A stretch of 64,000 bases of DNA, from assembly GCF_000820515.1 (NCBI RefSeq), contig NZ_JXDG01000018.1:124001-188000 (forward strand). The letters are read 5' to 3'. Position numbers and translations under genes: made by a program. Positions within the stretch are counted from its first letter, which is position 1. Each line of letters begins with the position of its first letter. This document shows, in pieces, positions 35,945 through 46,039 of this stretch. Source of the stretch: Pseudomonas batumici (GTDB taxonomy: Bacteria; Pseudomonadota; Gammaproteobacteria; Pseudomonadales; Pseudomonadaceae). The notes under the pieces are model-generated. The model saw only the letters and a program-made list of their open reading frames with translations, had not been told where the DNA came from and did not search any database.

Positions 35945-36763
35945 ATGAAACGATCTGCTTTCTTTATCTCCGATGGTACCGGTATCACCGCCGAAACCCT
36001 GGGTCAAAGCCTGCTGGCGCAGTTCGAAAACATTACCTTCGCCAAATTCATCCGTCCCTACATCGACAGCGTGGACAAGGCGCGGGCCATGGTGCAACAA
36101 ATCAATATCGCCGCCGAACAGGACGGATTTCGCCCGATCATCTTCGATACCATCGTCAACCAGGATATTCGTGAGATCCTCGCGACCTCCAATGGTTTCA
36201 TGATCGACATCTTTTCCACCTTCCTCGCCCCGCTGGAACAGGAACTGAGCGAGCACTCGTCCTACTCGGTGGGCAAGTCCCACTCCATCGGCGGCAACTC
36301 CAACTACATGGAGCGCATCGAGGCGGTGAACTTCGCCCTGGACAACGACGACGGCGCCCGTACCCACTATTACGACCAGGCCGACCTGATCCTGGTGGGC
36401 GTGTCGCGCTGCGGCAAGACCCCGACCTGCCTGTACATGGCGATGCAATTCGGTATCCGCGCGGCCAACTACCCGCTGACCGAGGACGACATGGAGCGCC
36501 TGCAACTGCCGTCGGCCCTGCGTGCCCACCGGCACAAGCTGTTCGGCCTGACCATCGACCCGGACCGACTGACCGCGATCCGCAACGAGCGCAAGCCCAA
36601 CAGCCGCTATTCCAGCTATGCCCAATGCGAGTTCGAAGTGCGCGAGGTGGAAAACCTGTTCCGCCGGGAGAACATCGCCCATATCAATTCCACGCATTTC
36701 TCGGTGGAAGAGATTTCCGCGAAGATCCTCGTGGAGAAAGGCGTGGAGCGGCGTTTCAAGTAA
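35945..36763 (+). CDS. ppsR: PEP synthase regulatory kinase/phosphotransferase (PSRP, DUF299)
   Basis: This 272-residue protein starts [20 protein letters not shown] and has the P-loop [19 protein letters not shown] near residue 153. PSRP inactivates PpsA by ADP-dependent phosphorylation of a Thr next to the catalytic His and reactivates it by phosphorolysis. The Thr is present in PpsA as GGRTCHA, in agreement. The gene is divergent from ppsA (176-base gap). Confidence 0.96.
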   Translation: MKRSAFFISDGTGITAETLGQSLLAQFENITFAKFIRPYIDSVDKARAMVQQINIAAEQDGFRPIIFDTIVNQDIREILATSNGFMIDIFSTFLAPLEQELSEHSSYSVGKSHSIGGNSNYMERIEAVNFALDNDDGARTHYYDQADLILVGVSRCGKTPTCLYMAMQFGIRAANYPLTEDDMERLQLPSALRAHRHKLFGLTIDPDRLTAIRNERKPNSRYSSYAQCEFEVREVENLFRRENIAHINSTHFSVEEISAKILVEKGVERRFK

Positions 36764-36779
36764 CGCCGAGCGCGGTCAC

Positions 36780-36877
36780 TGTGGGAGCCGGCTTGCTGGC
36801 GATAGCGGCCGATCAGGCGATGCAAGGCTCACGGGCCTCATCGTCGGAACGCCGCCCGCAGCAAGCCGGCTCCCACA
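36780..36877. repeat. REP-type inverted pair after the PSRP gene
   Basis: TGTGGGAGCCGGCTTGCTGG on the left and GCAAGCCGGCTCCCACA on the right form a near-perfect inverted pair about 60 bases apart. This is a classic two-REP doublet (REPIN) lying between convergent genes. Confidence 0.9.
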
Positions 36878-36922
36878 AGGGTGGCGTTCCGACCGTTCCT
36901 GCGCGGGAATGACCCGCCCCGC

Positions 36923-38407
36923 CTAGATTACGAACAGATCCATGAAGCGCTGCACCGGCGTCGCTTCCAGCCGCGCCTGGTCCTTGCACAGGGCCAGGAT
37001 CTCGGCACTGCGCTGGGCAGTGAAGCGCGTCGCCAGATTGGCCTTGAACTTGTCCTCCAGCAACGGAATGCCCTCGGCCCGGCGGCGGCGATGGCCGATC
37101 GGGTATTCGACCGCCACCTGCGCGGTACTGCTGCCGTCCTTGAAGAACACCTGCACGGCATTGGCGATCGAACGCTTGTCGGCCTCCAGGTATTCCCGGC
37201 TGTAACGCGGCTCTTCGACGATCACCATCTTCTCGCGCAACACATCGATGATCGGATGGGCTGCGTGGAAATCATCTTCATAGTGCTCGGCCACCAGGTT
37301 GCCGAAGGCCAGCGGCACCGCCGTCATGTACTGCAGGCAATGGTCGCGGTCGGCGGGGTTGGCCAGCTTGCCGACCTTGGAAATGATGCGAATCGCCGAC
37401 TCGTGAGTCGTAATCACGATCTTGTCGATCTCATCCAGGCGGTTGCTGACTTGTGGGTGCAGCATCACCGCCGCCTCACACGCGGTCTGGGCATGGAATT
37501 CGGCCGGAAAACTGATCTTGAACAGCACGTTCTCCATGACGTAGCTGCCGTACGGCTGGGAAAGGCTGAAGGCGCGCTGGTCTTCGGGCTTGAGTGCCAG
37601 GTCCTTGTTGGTGTGGCTGAACAGCACGTCGTAGAAGCCCCATTGCGGCGCGCTCAACACCCCCGGAATGCCCATTTCCCCGCGCAGGGCGATATCCGCC
37701 AGGCGAACGCCACGACTGGTCGCATCGCCCGCCGCCCAGGACTTACGCGAACCGGCATTCGGCGCGTGGCGATAGGTGCGCAGGGCCTGGCCGTCGACAA
37801 ACGCATGGGACAGCGCCGCCAGCAGCTGTTCACGGCTGGCACCCATCAGTTTGGCGGTGACCGCGGTGGAGGCGACTTTCACCAGCAGCACATGGTCGAG
37901 GCCGACCCGATTGAAGGAGTTCTCCAACGCGAGCACGCCCTGGATCTCGTGAGCCATGATCATGGCATCCAGCACGGTACGCACGGTCAGCGGTGCTTCA
38001 GCGTTGGCGACGCGCTTCTGCGACAGATGATCGGCGACCGCGAGAATCCCACCGAGGTTATCCGAAGGATGGCCCCATTCGGCCGCCAGCCAGGTGTCGT
38101 TGTAATCGAGCCAGCGGACGATACAGCCGATGTCCCAGGCGGCCTTGACCGGATCGAGGCGAAAGCTCGTTCCCGGCACCCGGGCGCCAAAGGGCACCAC
38201 GGTGCCCTCGACCAGCGGCCCCAGGTGCTTGGTGCACTCGGGAAAGCGTAGCGCCAACAGGCCGCAGCCGAGGGTGTCGATCAGACAATTGCGCGCGGTG
38301 TCCAGCGCTTCCGCCGACTCGATCCGGTAATCGAGTACATAATCGGCGATGTCCTGCAGGACCTGATCGTAATCAGGGCGCTCGTTCAGATCGACATTGG
38401 CGCTCAT
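36923..38407 (-). CDS. prpD: 2-methylcitrate dehydratase (PrpD)
   Basis: This 494-residue protein of the MmgE/PrpD family dehydrates 2-methylcitrate. Key segments are [26 protein letters not shown] near residues 103-128 and the substrate-binding region [13 protein letters not shown]. It is the last gene of the propionate operon, 7 bases after prpF. In strains with AcnD, PrpD may be partly redundant; both are kept here. Confidence 0.95.
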   Translation of the reverse strand: MSANVDLNERPDYDQVLQDIADYVLDYRIESAEALDTARNCLIDTLGCGLLALRFPECTKHLGPLVEGTVVPFGARVPGTSFRLDPVKAAWDIGCIVRWLDYNDTWLAAEWGHPSDNLGGILAVADHLSQKRVANAEAPLTVRTVLDAMIMAHEIQGVLALENSFNRVGLDHVLLVKVASTAVTAKLMGASREQLLAALSHAFVDGQALRTYRHAPNAGSRKSWAAGDATSRGVRLADIALRGEMGIPGVLSAPQWGFYDVLFSHTNKDLALKPEDQRAFSLSQPYGSYVMENVLFKISFPAEFHAQTACEAAVMLHPQVSNRLDEIDKIVITTHESAIRIISKVGKLANPADRDHCLQYMTAVPLAFGNLVAEHYEDDFHAAHPIIDVLREKMVIVEEPRYSREYLEADKRSIANAVQVFFKDGSSTAQVAVEYPIGHRRRRAEGIPLLEDKFKANLATRFTAQRSAEILALCKDQARLEATPVQRFMDLFVI

Positions 38408-38414
38408 CTTCGCT

Positions 38415-39599
38415 TCACTCCCCTGGCACGCGCACCCAACCTTCCATCAGGACGCGCGCACTGCGGCTCATGATGGCCTTGACCACGGTCCATTCGCCAT
38501 CGACCTGGGTGGCCTGCGCGCCCACCCGCAAGGTGCCCGACGGGTGCCCGAAACGCACCGCGCTGCGCGCGCCGCCACCGGCCGCCAGATTCACCAGCGT
38601 ACCGGGAATCGCCGCCGCCGTACCGATGGCCACCGCCGCGGTGCCCATCATCGCGTGGTGCAGCTTGCCCATGGACAATGCCCGCACCAGCAGGTCCAGA
38701 TCGGCCGCCGCCACCGGCTTGCCGCTCGACGCGGTGTAGCTGGCGGGCTTCGCGACGAACGCCACCTTCGGCGTGTGCTGGCGCGTGGCCGCCTCGTCGA
38801 TGCGCTGGATCAGGCCCATGCGCACCGCCCCGTAGGCACGGATCGTCTCGAACATCGCCAGGGCCTTGGGGTCGCCGTTGATATCGCCTTGCAACTCGGT
38901 ACCGGTATAGCCGATATCCGCCGCGTTGACGAAGATTGTCGGAATCCCGGCATTGATCATCGTCGCCTTGAAGGTGCCCACTCCCGGCACTTCCAGGTCG
39001 TCCACCAGGTTGCCGGTGGGGAACATCGAACCGCCCGCCCCCTCTTCCTCGGCCGCCGGGTCCATAAACTCAAGCTGCACTTCAGCCGCCGGAAAGGTCA
39101 CGCCGTCGAGTTCGAAGTCACCGGTTTCCTGCACCTGGCCCTCGGTGATCGGCACATGGGCGATGATGGTCTTGCCGATATTCACCTGCCAGATCCGTAC
39201 CACCGCCACACCATTGCGCGGAATCCGCTCGGCAGCCACCAGACCGGCACTGATGGCGAACGAACCGACCGCCGCCGACAGGTTGCCGCAGTTGCCGCTC
39301 CAGTCGATAAACGGCTTGTCGATGGAGACCTGGCCGAACAGGTAATCGACATCGTGATCGGCCTTGATGCTCTTGGACAGGATCACCGTCTTGCTGGTGC
39401 TGGAGGTCGCCCCGCCCATGCCGTCGATCTGCTTTTCATAGGGATCGGGGCTGCCGATCACCCGTAACAACAACGCGTCCCGCGCCGCGCCGGGCAGTTG
39501 TGCCGCTTCGGGCAGGGCGCTGAGGTTGAAGAACACCCCTTTGCTGGTGCCGCCACGCATGTAGGTGGCGGGAATCCTGATTTGCGCTGCATGAGCCAT
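38415..39599 (-). CDS. prpF: PrpF, isomerase partner of AcnD
   Basis: This 394-residue protein (start [20 protein letters not shown]) has the PrpF fold, two diaminopimelate-epimerase-like halves, with the segment [12 protein letters not shown] near residue 14 and [13 protein letters not shown] glycine-rich active-site loops. PrpF isomerises trans- to cis-2-methylaconitate made by AcnD. It lies 50 bases downstream of acnD. The in-frame start at 39644 overlaps nothing recognisable and was rejected. Confidence 0.94.
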   Translation of the reverse strand: MAHAAQIRIPATYMRGGTSKGVFFNLSALPEAAQLPGAARDALLLRVIGSPDPYEKQIDGMGGATSSTSKTVILSKSIKADHDVDYLFGQVSIDKPFIDWSGNCGNLSAAVGSFAISAGLVAAERIPRNGVAVVRIWQVNIGKTIIAHVPITEGQVQETGDFELDGVTFPAAEVQLEFMDPAAEEEGAGGSMFPTGNLVDDLEVPGVGTFKATMINAGIPTIFVNAADIGYTGTELQGDINGDPKALAMFETIRAYGAVRMGLIQRIDEAATRQHTPKVAFVAKPASYTASSGKPVAAADLDLLVRALSMGKLHHAMMGTAAVAIGTAAAIPGTLVNLAAGGGARSAVRFGHPSGTLRVGAQATQVDGEWTVVKAIMSRSARVLMEGWVRVPGE

Positions 39600-39649
39600 G
39601 AAATCGTGTCCTGTCAGGGCCGGGGCGGACAGCCGCCCCGGCACGTCGT

Positions 39650-42244
39650 CTAGCCAGCCGTGGCCGATTGAAGGAAGTCCTGGGCAAAGCGTTGCAAGAC
39701 ACCACCGGCCTCATAGATCGAGACTTCTTCGGCGGTATCCAGGCGGCAGGTCACCGGGACGTCGACCCGCTCGCCGTTCTGGCGCTGGATCACCAGGGTC
39801 AGGGTCGCCCGCGGCGTACGCTCGCCGATCACGTCGAAGGTCTCGGTGCCGTCGATGCCGAGGGTCTTGCGATCGGTCCCCGGCTTGAACTCCAGCGGCA
39901 ACACGCCCATGCCCACCAGGTTGGTGCGGTGGATACGCTCGAAGCCTTCGGCGGCAATCGCCTCGACGCCGGCCAGGCGCACGCCCTTGGCCGCCCAGTC
40001 ACGGGACGAGCCCTGGCCGTAGTCGGCACCGGCGATGATGATCAGCGGCTGCTTGCGCTCCATGTAGGTTTCGATGGCTTCCCACATGCGCATGACCTGG
40101 CCTTCCGGCTCGACCCGCGCCAGGGAACCCTGCTTGACCTTGCCGTTTTCCAGGACCATTTCGTTGAACAGTTTCGGGTTGGCGAAGGTGGCGCGTTGTG
40201 CGGTGAGATGGTCACCCCGGTGAGTCGCGTAGGAGTTGAAGTCCTCCTCCGGCAGGCCCATTTTCGCCAGGTACTCGCCGGCCGCACTATCGAGCATGAT
40301 GGCGTTCGACGGCGACAGGTGATCGGTGGTGATGTTGTCCGGCAGCACCGCCAGCGGGCGCATGCCCTTGAGCGGCCGCGCACCGGCCAGGGCGCCTTCC
40401 CAGTACGGCGGACGACGGATGTAGGTACTCATCGGCCGCCAGTCGTACAGTGGCGTGACCTTGGGGCCGGTGTCCTCGTGGACGGCGAACATCGGAATGT
40501 AGACCTTGCGGAACTGCTCCGGCTTCACCGAGGCCTTGACCACCGCGTCGATTTCCTCGTCGCTCGGCCAGATGTCCTTGAGGCGGATTTCCTTGCCATC
40601 GGGGGCCAGGCCGAGCACGTCCTTCTCGATATCGAAACGGATGGTACCGGCAATCGCGTAGGCCACCACCAGCGGCGGCGAGGCCAGGAAGGCCTGCTTG
40701 GCGTACGGATGGATGCGCCCGTCGAAGTTGCGGTTACCCGACAGCACGGCGGTGGCGTAGAGGTCGCGGTCGATGATTTCCTGCTGGATAACCGGATCCA
40801 GCGCACCGGACATGCCGTTGCAGGTGGTGCAGGCAAAGGCCACGACGCCAAAGCCCAGTTGCTCCAGCTCGTCGGTCAGCCCGGCTTCGTCCAGGTACAG
40901 CGCCACGGTCTTGGAGCCCGGCGCCAGCGACGACTTGACCCACGGTTTGCGGGTCAGGCCCAGCTTGTTCGCGTTACGTGCCAGCAGGCCGGCGGCGATG
41001 ACGTTGCGTGGGTTGCTGGTGTTGGTGCAACTGGTGATGGCGGCGATGATCACCGCGCCGTCGGGCATCTGCCCCGGCACCTCCATCCACTGGCCGGCAA
41101 TGCCCTTGGCCGCCAGGTCGCGGGTGGCAACGCGGGCATGGGGATTGCTGGGGCCGGCCATGTTGCGCACCACCGAGGACAGGTCGAAGCTCAGTCCCCG
41201 CTCGTAGTCCGCGCCTTTCAGGCTATCGGCCCAGAGACCGGTGTGCCGGGCGTAGGTTTCCACCAGCTTGACCTGCTCGTCTTCGCGCCCGGTGAGTTTC
41301 AGGTAGTCGATGGTCTGCTGGTCGATGTAGAACATCGCCGCCGTGGCGCCGTATTCCGGGGCCATGTTGGAAATGGTCGCGCGATCGCCCAGGGTCAGGG
41401 CGGAGGCACCTTCACCGAAGAACTCCAGATACGCCCCGACCACTTTCTGCTTGCGCAGGAACTCGGTCAGCGCCAGCACCATGTCGGTGGCGGTGATGCC
41501 CGCTTGCAGCTTGCCGGTCAGCTCGACGCCGACGATTTCCGGCAGGCGCATCCAGGACGCCCGGCCGAGCATCACGCTCTCGGCTTCCAGGCCGCCGACA
41601 CCGATGGCGATCACCCCCAGCGCATCGACGTGGGGCGTGTGGCTGTCGGTGCCGACGCAGGTGTCGGGGAAGGCCACGCCGTCACGCGCCTGGATCACCG
41701 GCGACATTTTCTCCAGGTTGATCTGGTGCATGATGCCGTTGCCCGGCGGGATCACGTCGACGTTCTTGAAGGCCTTCTTGGTCCAGTCGATGAAGTGGAA
41801 GCGGTCTTCGTTGCGGCGGTCTTCGATGGCGCGGTTCTTGGTGAAGGCGTCCGGGTCGAAGCCGCCGCACTCCACGGCCAGGGAGTGGTCGACGATCAGT
41901 TGGGTCGGTACCACCGGGTTGACCTGGGCCGGGTCGCCGCCCTGGGAGGCGATGGCATCGCGCAGGCCGGCCAGGTCCACCAGGGCGGTCTGGCCGAGGA
42001 TGTCATGGCAGACCACGCGGGCCGGGAACCAGGGGAAATCCAGGTCGCGCTTGCGCTCGATCAGTTGCTTCAGGGAATCGCTCAGTGTCGCCGGGTCGCA
42101 GCGCCGTACCAGGTTCTCGGCGAGGACCCGGGAGGTGTAAGGCAGGCCGTCGTAGGCCCCGGGCTGGATGGCATCGACCGCCGCACGGGCGTCGAAGAAA
42201 TCCAGGTGGCTGCCGGGCAGCGATTTGCGGTATTGGCTATTCAT
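39650..42244 (-). CDS. acnD: Fe/S-dependent 2-methylisocitrate dehydratase (AcnD)
   Basis: This 864-residue aconitase-family enzyme dehydrates 2-methylcitrate in the methylcitrate cycle and needs PrpF. Cluster ligands are visible in TSCTNTSNP (first cysteine) and FACTTCNGMSGAL (CxxC pair), and the swivel domain has GADYGQGSSRDWAAKG. The N-terminal ADSH-type GTDSHTPHVDALGV is also typical. The start ATG is at 42244. The gene ends 50 bases before prpF. Confidence 0.96.
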   Translation of the reverse strand: MNSQYRKSLPGSHLDFFDARAAVDAIQPGAYDGLPYTSRVLAENLVRRCDPATLSDSLKQLIERKRDLDFPWFPARVVCHDILGQTALVDLAGLRDAIASQGGDPAQVNPVVPTQLIVDHSLAVECGGFDPDAFTKNRAIEDRRNEDRFHFIDWTKKAFKNVDVIPPGNGIMHQINLEKMSPVIQARDGVAFPDTCVGTDSHTPHVDALGVIAIGVGGLEAESVMLGRASWMRLPEIVGVELTGKLQAGITATDMVLALTEFLRKQKVVGAYLEFFGEGASALTLGDRATISNMAPEYGATAAMFYIDQQTIDYLKLTGREDEQVKLVETYARHTGLWADSLKGADYERGLSFDLSSVVRNMAGPSNPHARVATRDLAAKGIAGQWMEVPGQMPDGAVIIAAITSCTNTSNPRNVIAAGLLARNANKLGLTRKPWVKSSLAPGSKTVALYLDEAGLTDELEQLGFGVVAFACTTCNGMSGALDPVIQQEIIDRDLYATAVLSGNRNFDGRIHPYAKQAFLASPPLVVAYAIAGTIRFDIEKDVLGLAPDGKEIRLKDIWPSDEEIDAVVKASVKPEQFRKVYIPMFAVHEDTGPKVTPLYDWRPMSTYIRRPPYWEGALAGARPLKGMRPLAVLPDNITTDHLSPSNAIMLDSAAGEYLAKMGLPEEDFNSYATHRGDHLTAQRATFANPKLFNEMVLENGKVKQGSLARVEPEGQVMRMWEAIETYMERKQPLIIIAGADYGQGSSRDWAAKGVRLAGVEAIAAEGFERIHRTNLVGMGVLPLEFKPGTDRKTLGIDGTETFDVIGERTPRATLTLVIQRQNGERVDVPVTCRLDTAEEVSIYEAGGVLQRFAQDFLQSATAG

Positions 42245-42310
42245 GGTCTGGGACTCGATCACGGTAAGGTCAACAGCAGACGGCAAACCCTCCGGAGCCG
42301 GACAGCGACC

Positions 42311-42340
42311 TGTGGCGAGCGGGCAAGCCCACTCGCCACA
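42311..42340. repeat. 30-base hairpin between prpC and acnD
   Basis: TGTGGCGAG and CTCGCCACA flank GGGC-AA-GCCC with one C-A mismatch, so almost the whole element folds into one stem. It resembles single REP units (TGGCGAGCGGGCTTGCC). A role in differential mRNA stability inside the operon is possible. Confidence 0.75.
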
Positions 42341-42385
42341 AATTCGGCCCGTCACAGCCCCTTGAAACGGTTTACGCCTTCTTGA

Positions 42386-43513
42386 TCAGCGTTGTTCGAT
42401 TGGCACGAACTTGCGCTGCTCGACGCCGATGTACTCGGCGCTCGGACGGATGATGCGGTTGTGGGCGCGCTGCTCGAACACGTGCGCGGCCCAGCCGGTC
42501 AGGCGCGAGCAGACGAAAATCGGCGTGAACAGCTTGGTCGGGATACCCATGAAGTGGTACGCCGAGGCATGGTAGAAGTCGGCATTGGGGAACAGCTTCT
42601 TCTGCTCCCACATGGTCTTGTCGATAGCTTCGGAGACCGCGAACAGCACGGTGTCACCGACTTCATCGGCGAGTTTCTTCGACCAGCCCTTGATCACTTC
42701 GTTACGCGGATCGTTGTCTTTGTAGATCGCATGGCCGAAGCCCATGATCTTGTCCTTGCGCGCCAGCATGCCGAGGGTGCCTTCGACGGCCTCCTGCGGC
42801 GAGCCGAAACGCTCGATCATTTCCATCGCCGCCTCGTTGGCGCCGCCGTGCAGCGGGCCACGCAGGGAACCGATGGCGGCGGTGACGCAGGAGAACAGGT
42901 CGGACAGGGTCGAGGCACAGACCCGCGCGGTGAAGGTCGAGGCGTTGAACTCGTGCTCCGCGTAGAGGATCAGCGACACATCCATCACCTTGCGGTGCAG
43001 CTCGCTCGGCGCCTTGCCGTGCAGCAGGTGCAGGAAGTGGCCGCCGATCGAAGCCTCGTCGGTCACGCAGTCGATGCGCTTGCCTTCGTGGCTGAAGCGA
43101 TACCAGTAGCACATGATCGCCGGGAACGCGGCCAGCAGCCGGTCGGTGGCTTCATGCTGGCGGGAGAAGTCGCCTTCGGGCTCGATATTGCCCAGGAAGG
43201 AACAACCGGTGCGCATCACGTCCATCGGGTGGGCGTCGGCGGGAATCCGCTCCAGCACCTCTTTCAGCGCCTGGGGCAGGTCACGCAGGGTACGCAGCTT
43301 GCCCATGTAGGCCGCCAGTTCGGTGGCAGTGGGCAGCTCGCCGTACAGCAGCAGGTAGGCGACTTCCTCGAAATGCGCCTCGGCGGCCAGTTCACGCACG
43401 TCGTAGCCACGGTAGGTCAGGCCGGCACCGGCCTGGCCGACGGTGGACAGGGCGGTTTGTCCGGCGACCTGGCCACGCAGGCCGGCACCGCTCAGTACTT
43501 TTGCTTCAGCCAT
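42386..43513 (-). CDS. prpC: 2-methylcitrate synthase (PrpC)
   Basis: This 375-residue citrate-synthase-family enzyme condenses propionyl-CoA with oxaloacetate. It has the citrate synthase signature GFGHAIYKDNDPRN, in the region around residue 265 with the catalytic His, plus HGGANEAAMEM near residue 227. The start is MAEAKVLSGAGLRGQ at 43513. It sits between prpB and acnD. Confidence 0.96.
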   Translation of the reverse strand: MAEAKVLSGAGLRGQVAGQTALSTVGQAGAGLTYRGYDVRELAAEAHFEEVAYLLLYGELPTATELAAYMGKLRTLRDLPQALKEVLERIPADAHPMDVMRTGCSFLGNIEPEGDFSRQHEATDRLLAAFPAIMCYWYRFSHEGKRIDCVTDEASIGGHFLHLLHGKAPSELHRKVMDVSLILYAEHEFNASTFTARVCASTLSDLFSCVTAAIGSLRGPLHGGANEAAMEMIERFGSPQEAVEGTLGMLARKDKIMGFGHAIYKDNDPRNEVIKGWSKKLADEVGDTVLFAVSEAIDKTMWEQKKLFPNADFYHASAYHFMGIPTKLFTPIFVCSRLTGWAAHVFEQRAHNRIIRPSAEYIGVEQRKFVPIEQR

Positions 43514-43569
43514 TGCTCTCTCCAATTCTTGAATTTATTAGGGACCCGGCAACTCAGGGTAGTCAGGCC

Positions 43570-44469
43570 TCAGCCCTTCTTCTGGGCAAACAACGCATCG
43601 AGCTTCTGCTCGAAGGTGTGGTAGTCGATACGATCGTAAAGCTCCATGCGGGTCTGCATGGTGTCGATCACGTTCTGCTGGGTGCCGTCACGGCGAATCG
43701 CGGTGTAGACGTTTTCCGCCGCCTTGTTCATGGCACGGAACGCCGACAGTGGATACAGCACCAGGGACACATCGGCGGACTTCAGCTGTTCGGTGGTGTA
43801 CAGCGGCGTCGAACCGAACTCGGTGATGTTGGCCAGGATCGGCGCCTTCACCCGGCTGGCGAACAGCTTGTACATCTCAAGCTCCGTGATGGCTTCCGGG
43901 AACACCATGTCGGCACCGGCCTCGATGCACGCGGCGGCACGTTCCAAGGCCGACTCCAGGCCTTCCACGGCCAGGGCATCGGTACGCGCCATGATCACGA
44001 AGCTGTCGTCGGTGCGGGCATCCACCGCCGCCTTGATGCGGTCGACCATTTCCTGCTGGGTGACGATTTCCTTGTTCGGACGATGGCCGCAACGCTTGGC
44101 GCCGACCTGGTCCTCGATATGGATCGCCGCCGCGCCGAACTTGATCATCGACTTGACCGTGCGCGCCACGTTGAACGCCGAGGCACCGAAGCCGGTGTCG
44201 ACATCCACCAGCAGCGGCAGGTCGCAGACATCGGTGATGCGGCGCACATCGGTGAGCACGTCATCCAGGCCGGTGATGCCCAGGTCCGGCAACCCGAGGG
44301 AGCCGGCCGCAACGCCGCCACCGGACAGGTAGATGGCCTTGAAGCCGGCGCGCTTGGCCAGCAAGGCGTGGTTGGCGTTGATCGCGCCGACCACTTGCAA
44401 GGGATGTTCGCTGGCGACCGCATCGCGAAAACGCTGACCGGGCGTGCTCTTGTTGGAACCCTGACTCAT
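43570..44469 (-). CDS. prpB: Methylisocitrate lyase (PrpB)
   Basis: This 299-residue enzyme cleaves 2-methylisocitrate to pyruvate and succinate. It has the isocitrate-lyase-superfamily catalytic loop KRCGH ([12 protein letters not shown], Cys near residue 124) and VDVDTGFG for metal binding. The start overlaps the regulator's stop by 4 bases, so regulator and enzymes are on one transcript. Confidence 0.96.
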   Translation of the reverse strand: MSQGSNKSTPGQRFRDAVASEHPLQVVGAINANHALLAKRAGFKAIYLSGGGVAAGSLGLPDLGITGLDDVLTDVRRITDVCDLPLLVDVDTGFGASAFNVARTVKSMIKFGAAAIHIEDQVGAKRCGHRPNKEIVTQQEMVDRIKAAVDARTDDSFVIMARTDALAVEGLESALERAAACIEAGADMVFPEAITELEMYKLFASRVKAPILANITEFGSTPLYTTEQLKSADVSLVLYPLSAFRAMNKAAENVYTAIRRDGTQQNVIDTMQTRMELYDRIDYHTFEQKLDALFAQKKG

Positions 44470-45188
44470 GACTCACCTCGCTGGGTAGCTGTCGGTTTGG
44501 CGGCGTCCTGGTAATGACGCGCGATATTGCGTTTCGATGCGCCGATATGGCGGCGCATCAACAGTTCGGCCAACTCGCCATCGCGATCGGCGATGGCGTC
44601 GAGAATCCGATGGTGCTCGGCGAATGCCTGGCGTGGCCGGTTGGGGGTGACGGAAAACTGGATGCGGTACATGCGCACCAACTGGTACAGCTCACCGCAG
44701 AGCATCTGGGTCAGGGTGCGGTTGCCGGCCCCCTGGATGATCCGATAGTGGAAGTCGAAATCGCCTTCCTGCTGGTAATAGCCGACTCCGGCCTGGAACG
44801 CCGCGTCGCGCTCATGGGTATTGAGAACCTGTCGCAATTCCTCGATTTCCTCGACGGTCATGCGCTCGGCCGCCAGGCGACAGGCCATGCCTTCGAGGGA
44901 CTCGCGGATTTCATAGAGTTCGATCAATTCGGCTTGGCTGAGGGACACCACCCGGGCACCGACATGGGGAATGCGCACCAGCAGGCGCTGGCCCTCCAGG
45001 CGGTGAATGGCCTCGCGCAGCGGGCCGCGACTGATGCCGTAGGTGCGCGCCAGTTCCGGCTCCGAGATCTTGCTGCCAGGGGCGATCTCGCCCTTGACGA
45101 TCGCCGCCTGAATACGCCGGAAGACGTTCTCGGACAAGGTTTCCGAATCGTCCTGGGCAGTCACCGGCGGCTCCAGCTCTTGCAGCAT
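44466..45188 (-). CDS. prpR: GntR (FadR subfamily) regulator of the propionate operon
   Basis: This 240-residue protein has an N-terminal winged helix ([20 protein letters not shown]) and an FCD effector domain. Being first in the operon, it most likely autoregulates it and senses a methylcitrate-cycle intermediate (inference). Palindromes TATTGTCGACAATA and a partial copy lie around the promoter. The symbol prpR is used for GntR-type regulators in this locus in Pseudomonas, although in enterobacteria PrpR is a different protein. Confidence 0.9.
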   Translation of the reverse strand: MLQELEPPVTAQDDSETLSENVFRRIQAAIVKGEIAPGSKISEPELARTYGISRGPLREAIHRLEGQRLLVRIPHVGARVVSLSQAELIELYEIRESLEGMACRLAAERMTVEEIEELRQVLNTHERDAAFQAGVGYYQQEGDFDFHYRIIQGAGNRTLTQMLCGELYQLVRMYRIQFSVTPNRPRQAFAEHHRILDAIADRDGELAELLMRRHIGASKRNIARHYQDAAKPTATQRGES

Positions 45189-45200
45189 ATTGTCGACACC
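45189..45200. promoter_or_regulatory. Proximal operator half for the GntR regulator
   Basis: ATTGTCGACACC carries the perfect core TGTCGACA (45191-45198). It abuts the start codon of the GntR gene and covers its ribosome binding site. It shares the core of the distal site. Confidence 0.6.
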
Positions 45201-45219
45201 TCATCCATCAATGGCGCCA

Positions 45220-45248
45220 AAACTAGCCAATACGAGCGAATCAGTCAA
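45220..45248 (-). promoter_or_regulatory. Promoter of the prp operon
   Basis: On the minus strand TTGACT (45243-45248) and TAGTTT (45220-45225) are separated by exactly 17 bases, 32 bases before the start codon. The operator candidates lie just upstream and downstream, consistent with repression by the operon's own regulator. Confidence 0.7.
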
Positions 45249-45260
45249 AGAATTAATTGG

Positions 45261-45274
45261 TATTGTCGACAATA
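45261..45274. promoter_or_regulatory. Distal operator for the GntR regulator
   Basis: TATTGTCGACAATA is a perfect 14-base palindrome 13 bases upstream of the prp -35. FadR-type GntR proteins bind such palindromes. The same core occurs at 45191-45198, about 70 bases away. Confidence 0.7.
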
Positions 45275-45494
45275 GTCTAAGACCCCCAAGGTGGGTCGCC
45301 AGGCTCGGGCAACCAACACCGGCCTATCCGACAAGGGGGGCGCCCGATGCTGGCGCCATAAAACCAGCATGCTAGAATGCCGCGCGCATCCGCCGATGCG
45401 CGGCCTGTCCTATTTTTCCGACAGACGTACGAGGATGTTTGCGCGATATTGCCAGTCCCCTTGAATCAAGATTGCTCGATACGCGCCAGGATTT

Positions 45495-46034
45495 ATGAGA
45501 CTCAAGCCTTTCCCCCTACTGCTTCTCTGCCTGTTTTGTCTGCCTGGCATGAGCCTTGCGACAGAGAAGACGGTGTACGGCCTGAACGAGTACGCCCACC
45601 TGGCCGGGATCGATCTGCAAGTGCCGGCCAAGCTCGACACCGGCGCCAAGACCGCCTCTCTCAGCGCCCGCGACATCCACCGTTTCAAGCGCAACGGTGA
45701 AAGCTGGGTGCGCTTCTACCTGGCGATAGACACCGCGCATTCGCACCCGATCGAACAGCCCCTGGCCCGCGTCAGCAAGATCAAGCGCCGCGCCGGCGAC
45801 TATGACCCGGACGAGGGCAACGCCTATACCGCGCGGCCGGTGATCACCCTGGAGATCTGCATGGGCAGCGTTTTACGCAGCATCGAAGTGAACCTGACCG
45901 ACCGCAGCAGCTTCCAGTACCCGCTGCTGATCGGCTCCGAGGCACTCAAGCGCTTCGATGCGCTGGTCGACCCCAGCCTCAAATACGCCGCCGGCAAACC
46001 CGCCTGCAGCCACGACGCTCATACCGCCGAGTAA
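45495..46034 (+). CDS. Retropepsin-like aspartic peptidase (RimK-associated ATP-dependent zinc protease family)
   Basis: This 179-residue protein has a signal peptide (MRLKPFPLLLLCLFCLPGMS...LA) and the retroviral-type active site motif KLDTGAKTASLSA (D-T-G near residue 50). It lies with an inactive transglutaminase and a RimK-like ligase gene, the family's characteristic context. It is exported to the periplasm, so its substrate is likely an envelope protein or peptide. The family is often annotated as an ATP-dependent zinc protease, but the DTG motif makes an aspartic mechanism the better reading. Confidence 0.82.
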   Translation: MRLKPFPLLLLCLFCLPGMSLATEKTVYGLNEYAHLAGIDLQVPAKLDTGAKTASLSARDIHRFKRNGESWVRFYLAIDTAHSHPIEQPLARVSKIKRRAGDYDPDEGNAYTARPVITLEICMGSVLRSIEVNLTDRSSFQYPLLIGSEALKRFDALVDPSLKYAAGKPACSHDAHTAE

Positions 46035-46039
46035 TCCGA

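Larger units (their letters stand above)
45189..45494. other. 306-base divergent region between the GntR gene and the protease operon
   Basis: It holds the prp promoter, two TGTCGACA-core sites, and to the right a -10-like TAGAAT (about 45373) followed by a G/C-rich hairpin CGCGCAT...ATGCGCG (about 45380-45404) in the leader of the protease operon. No gene is visible. Confidence 0.65.

Noticed and set aside
36780..36877. REP doublet as an intrinsic terminator of the PSRP gene
   Set aside because: Its arms are about 60 bases apart and no T run follows; it is a REP element.
39668..42385. 905-codon open frame opposite acnD
   Set aside because: Antisense shadow of the aconitase-family gene.
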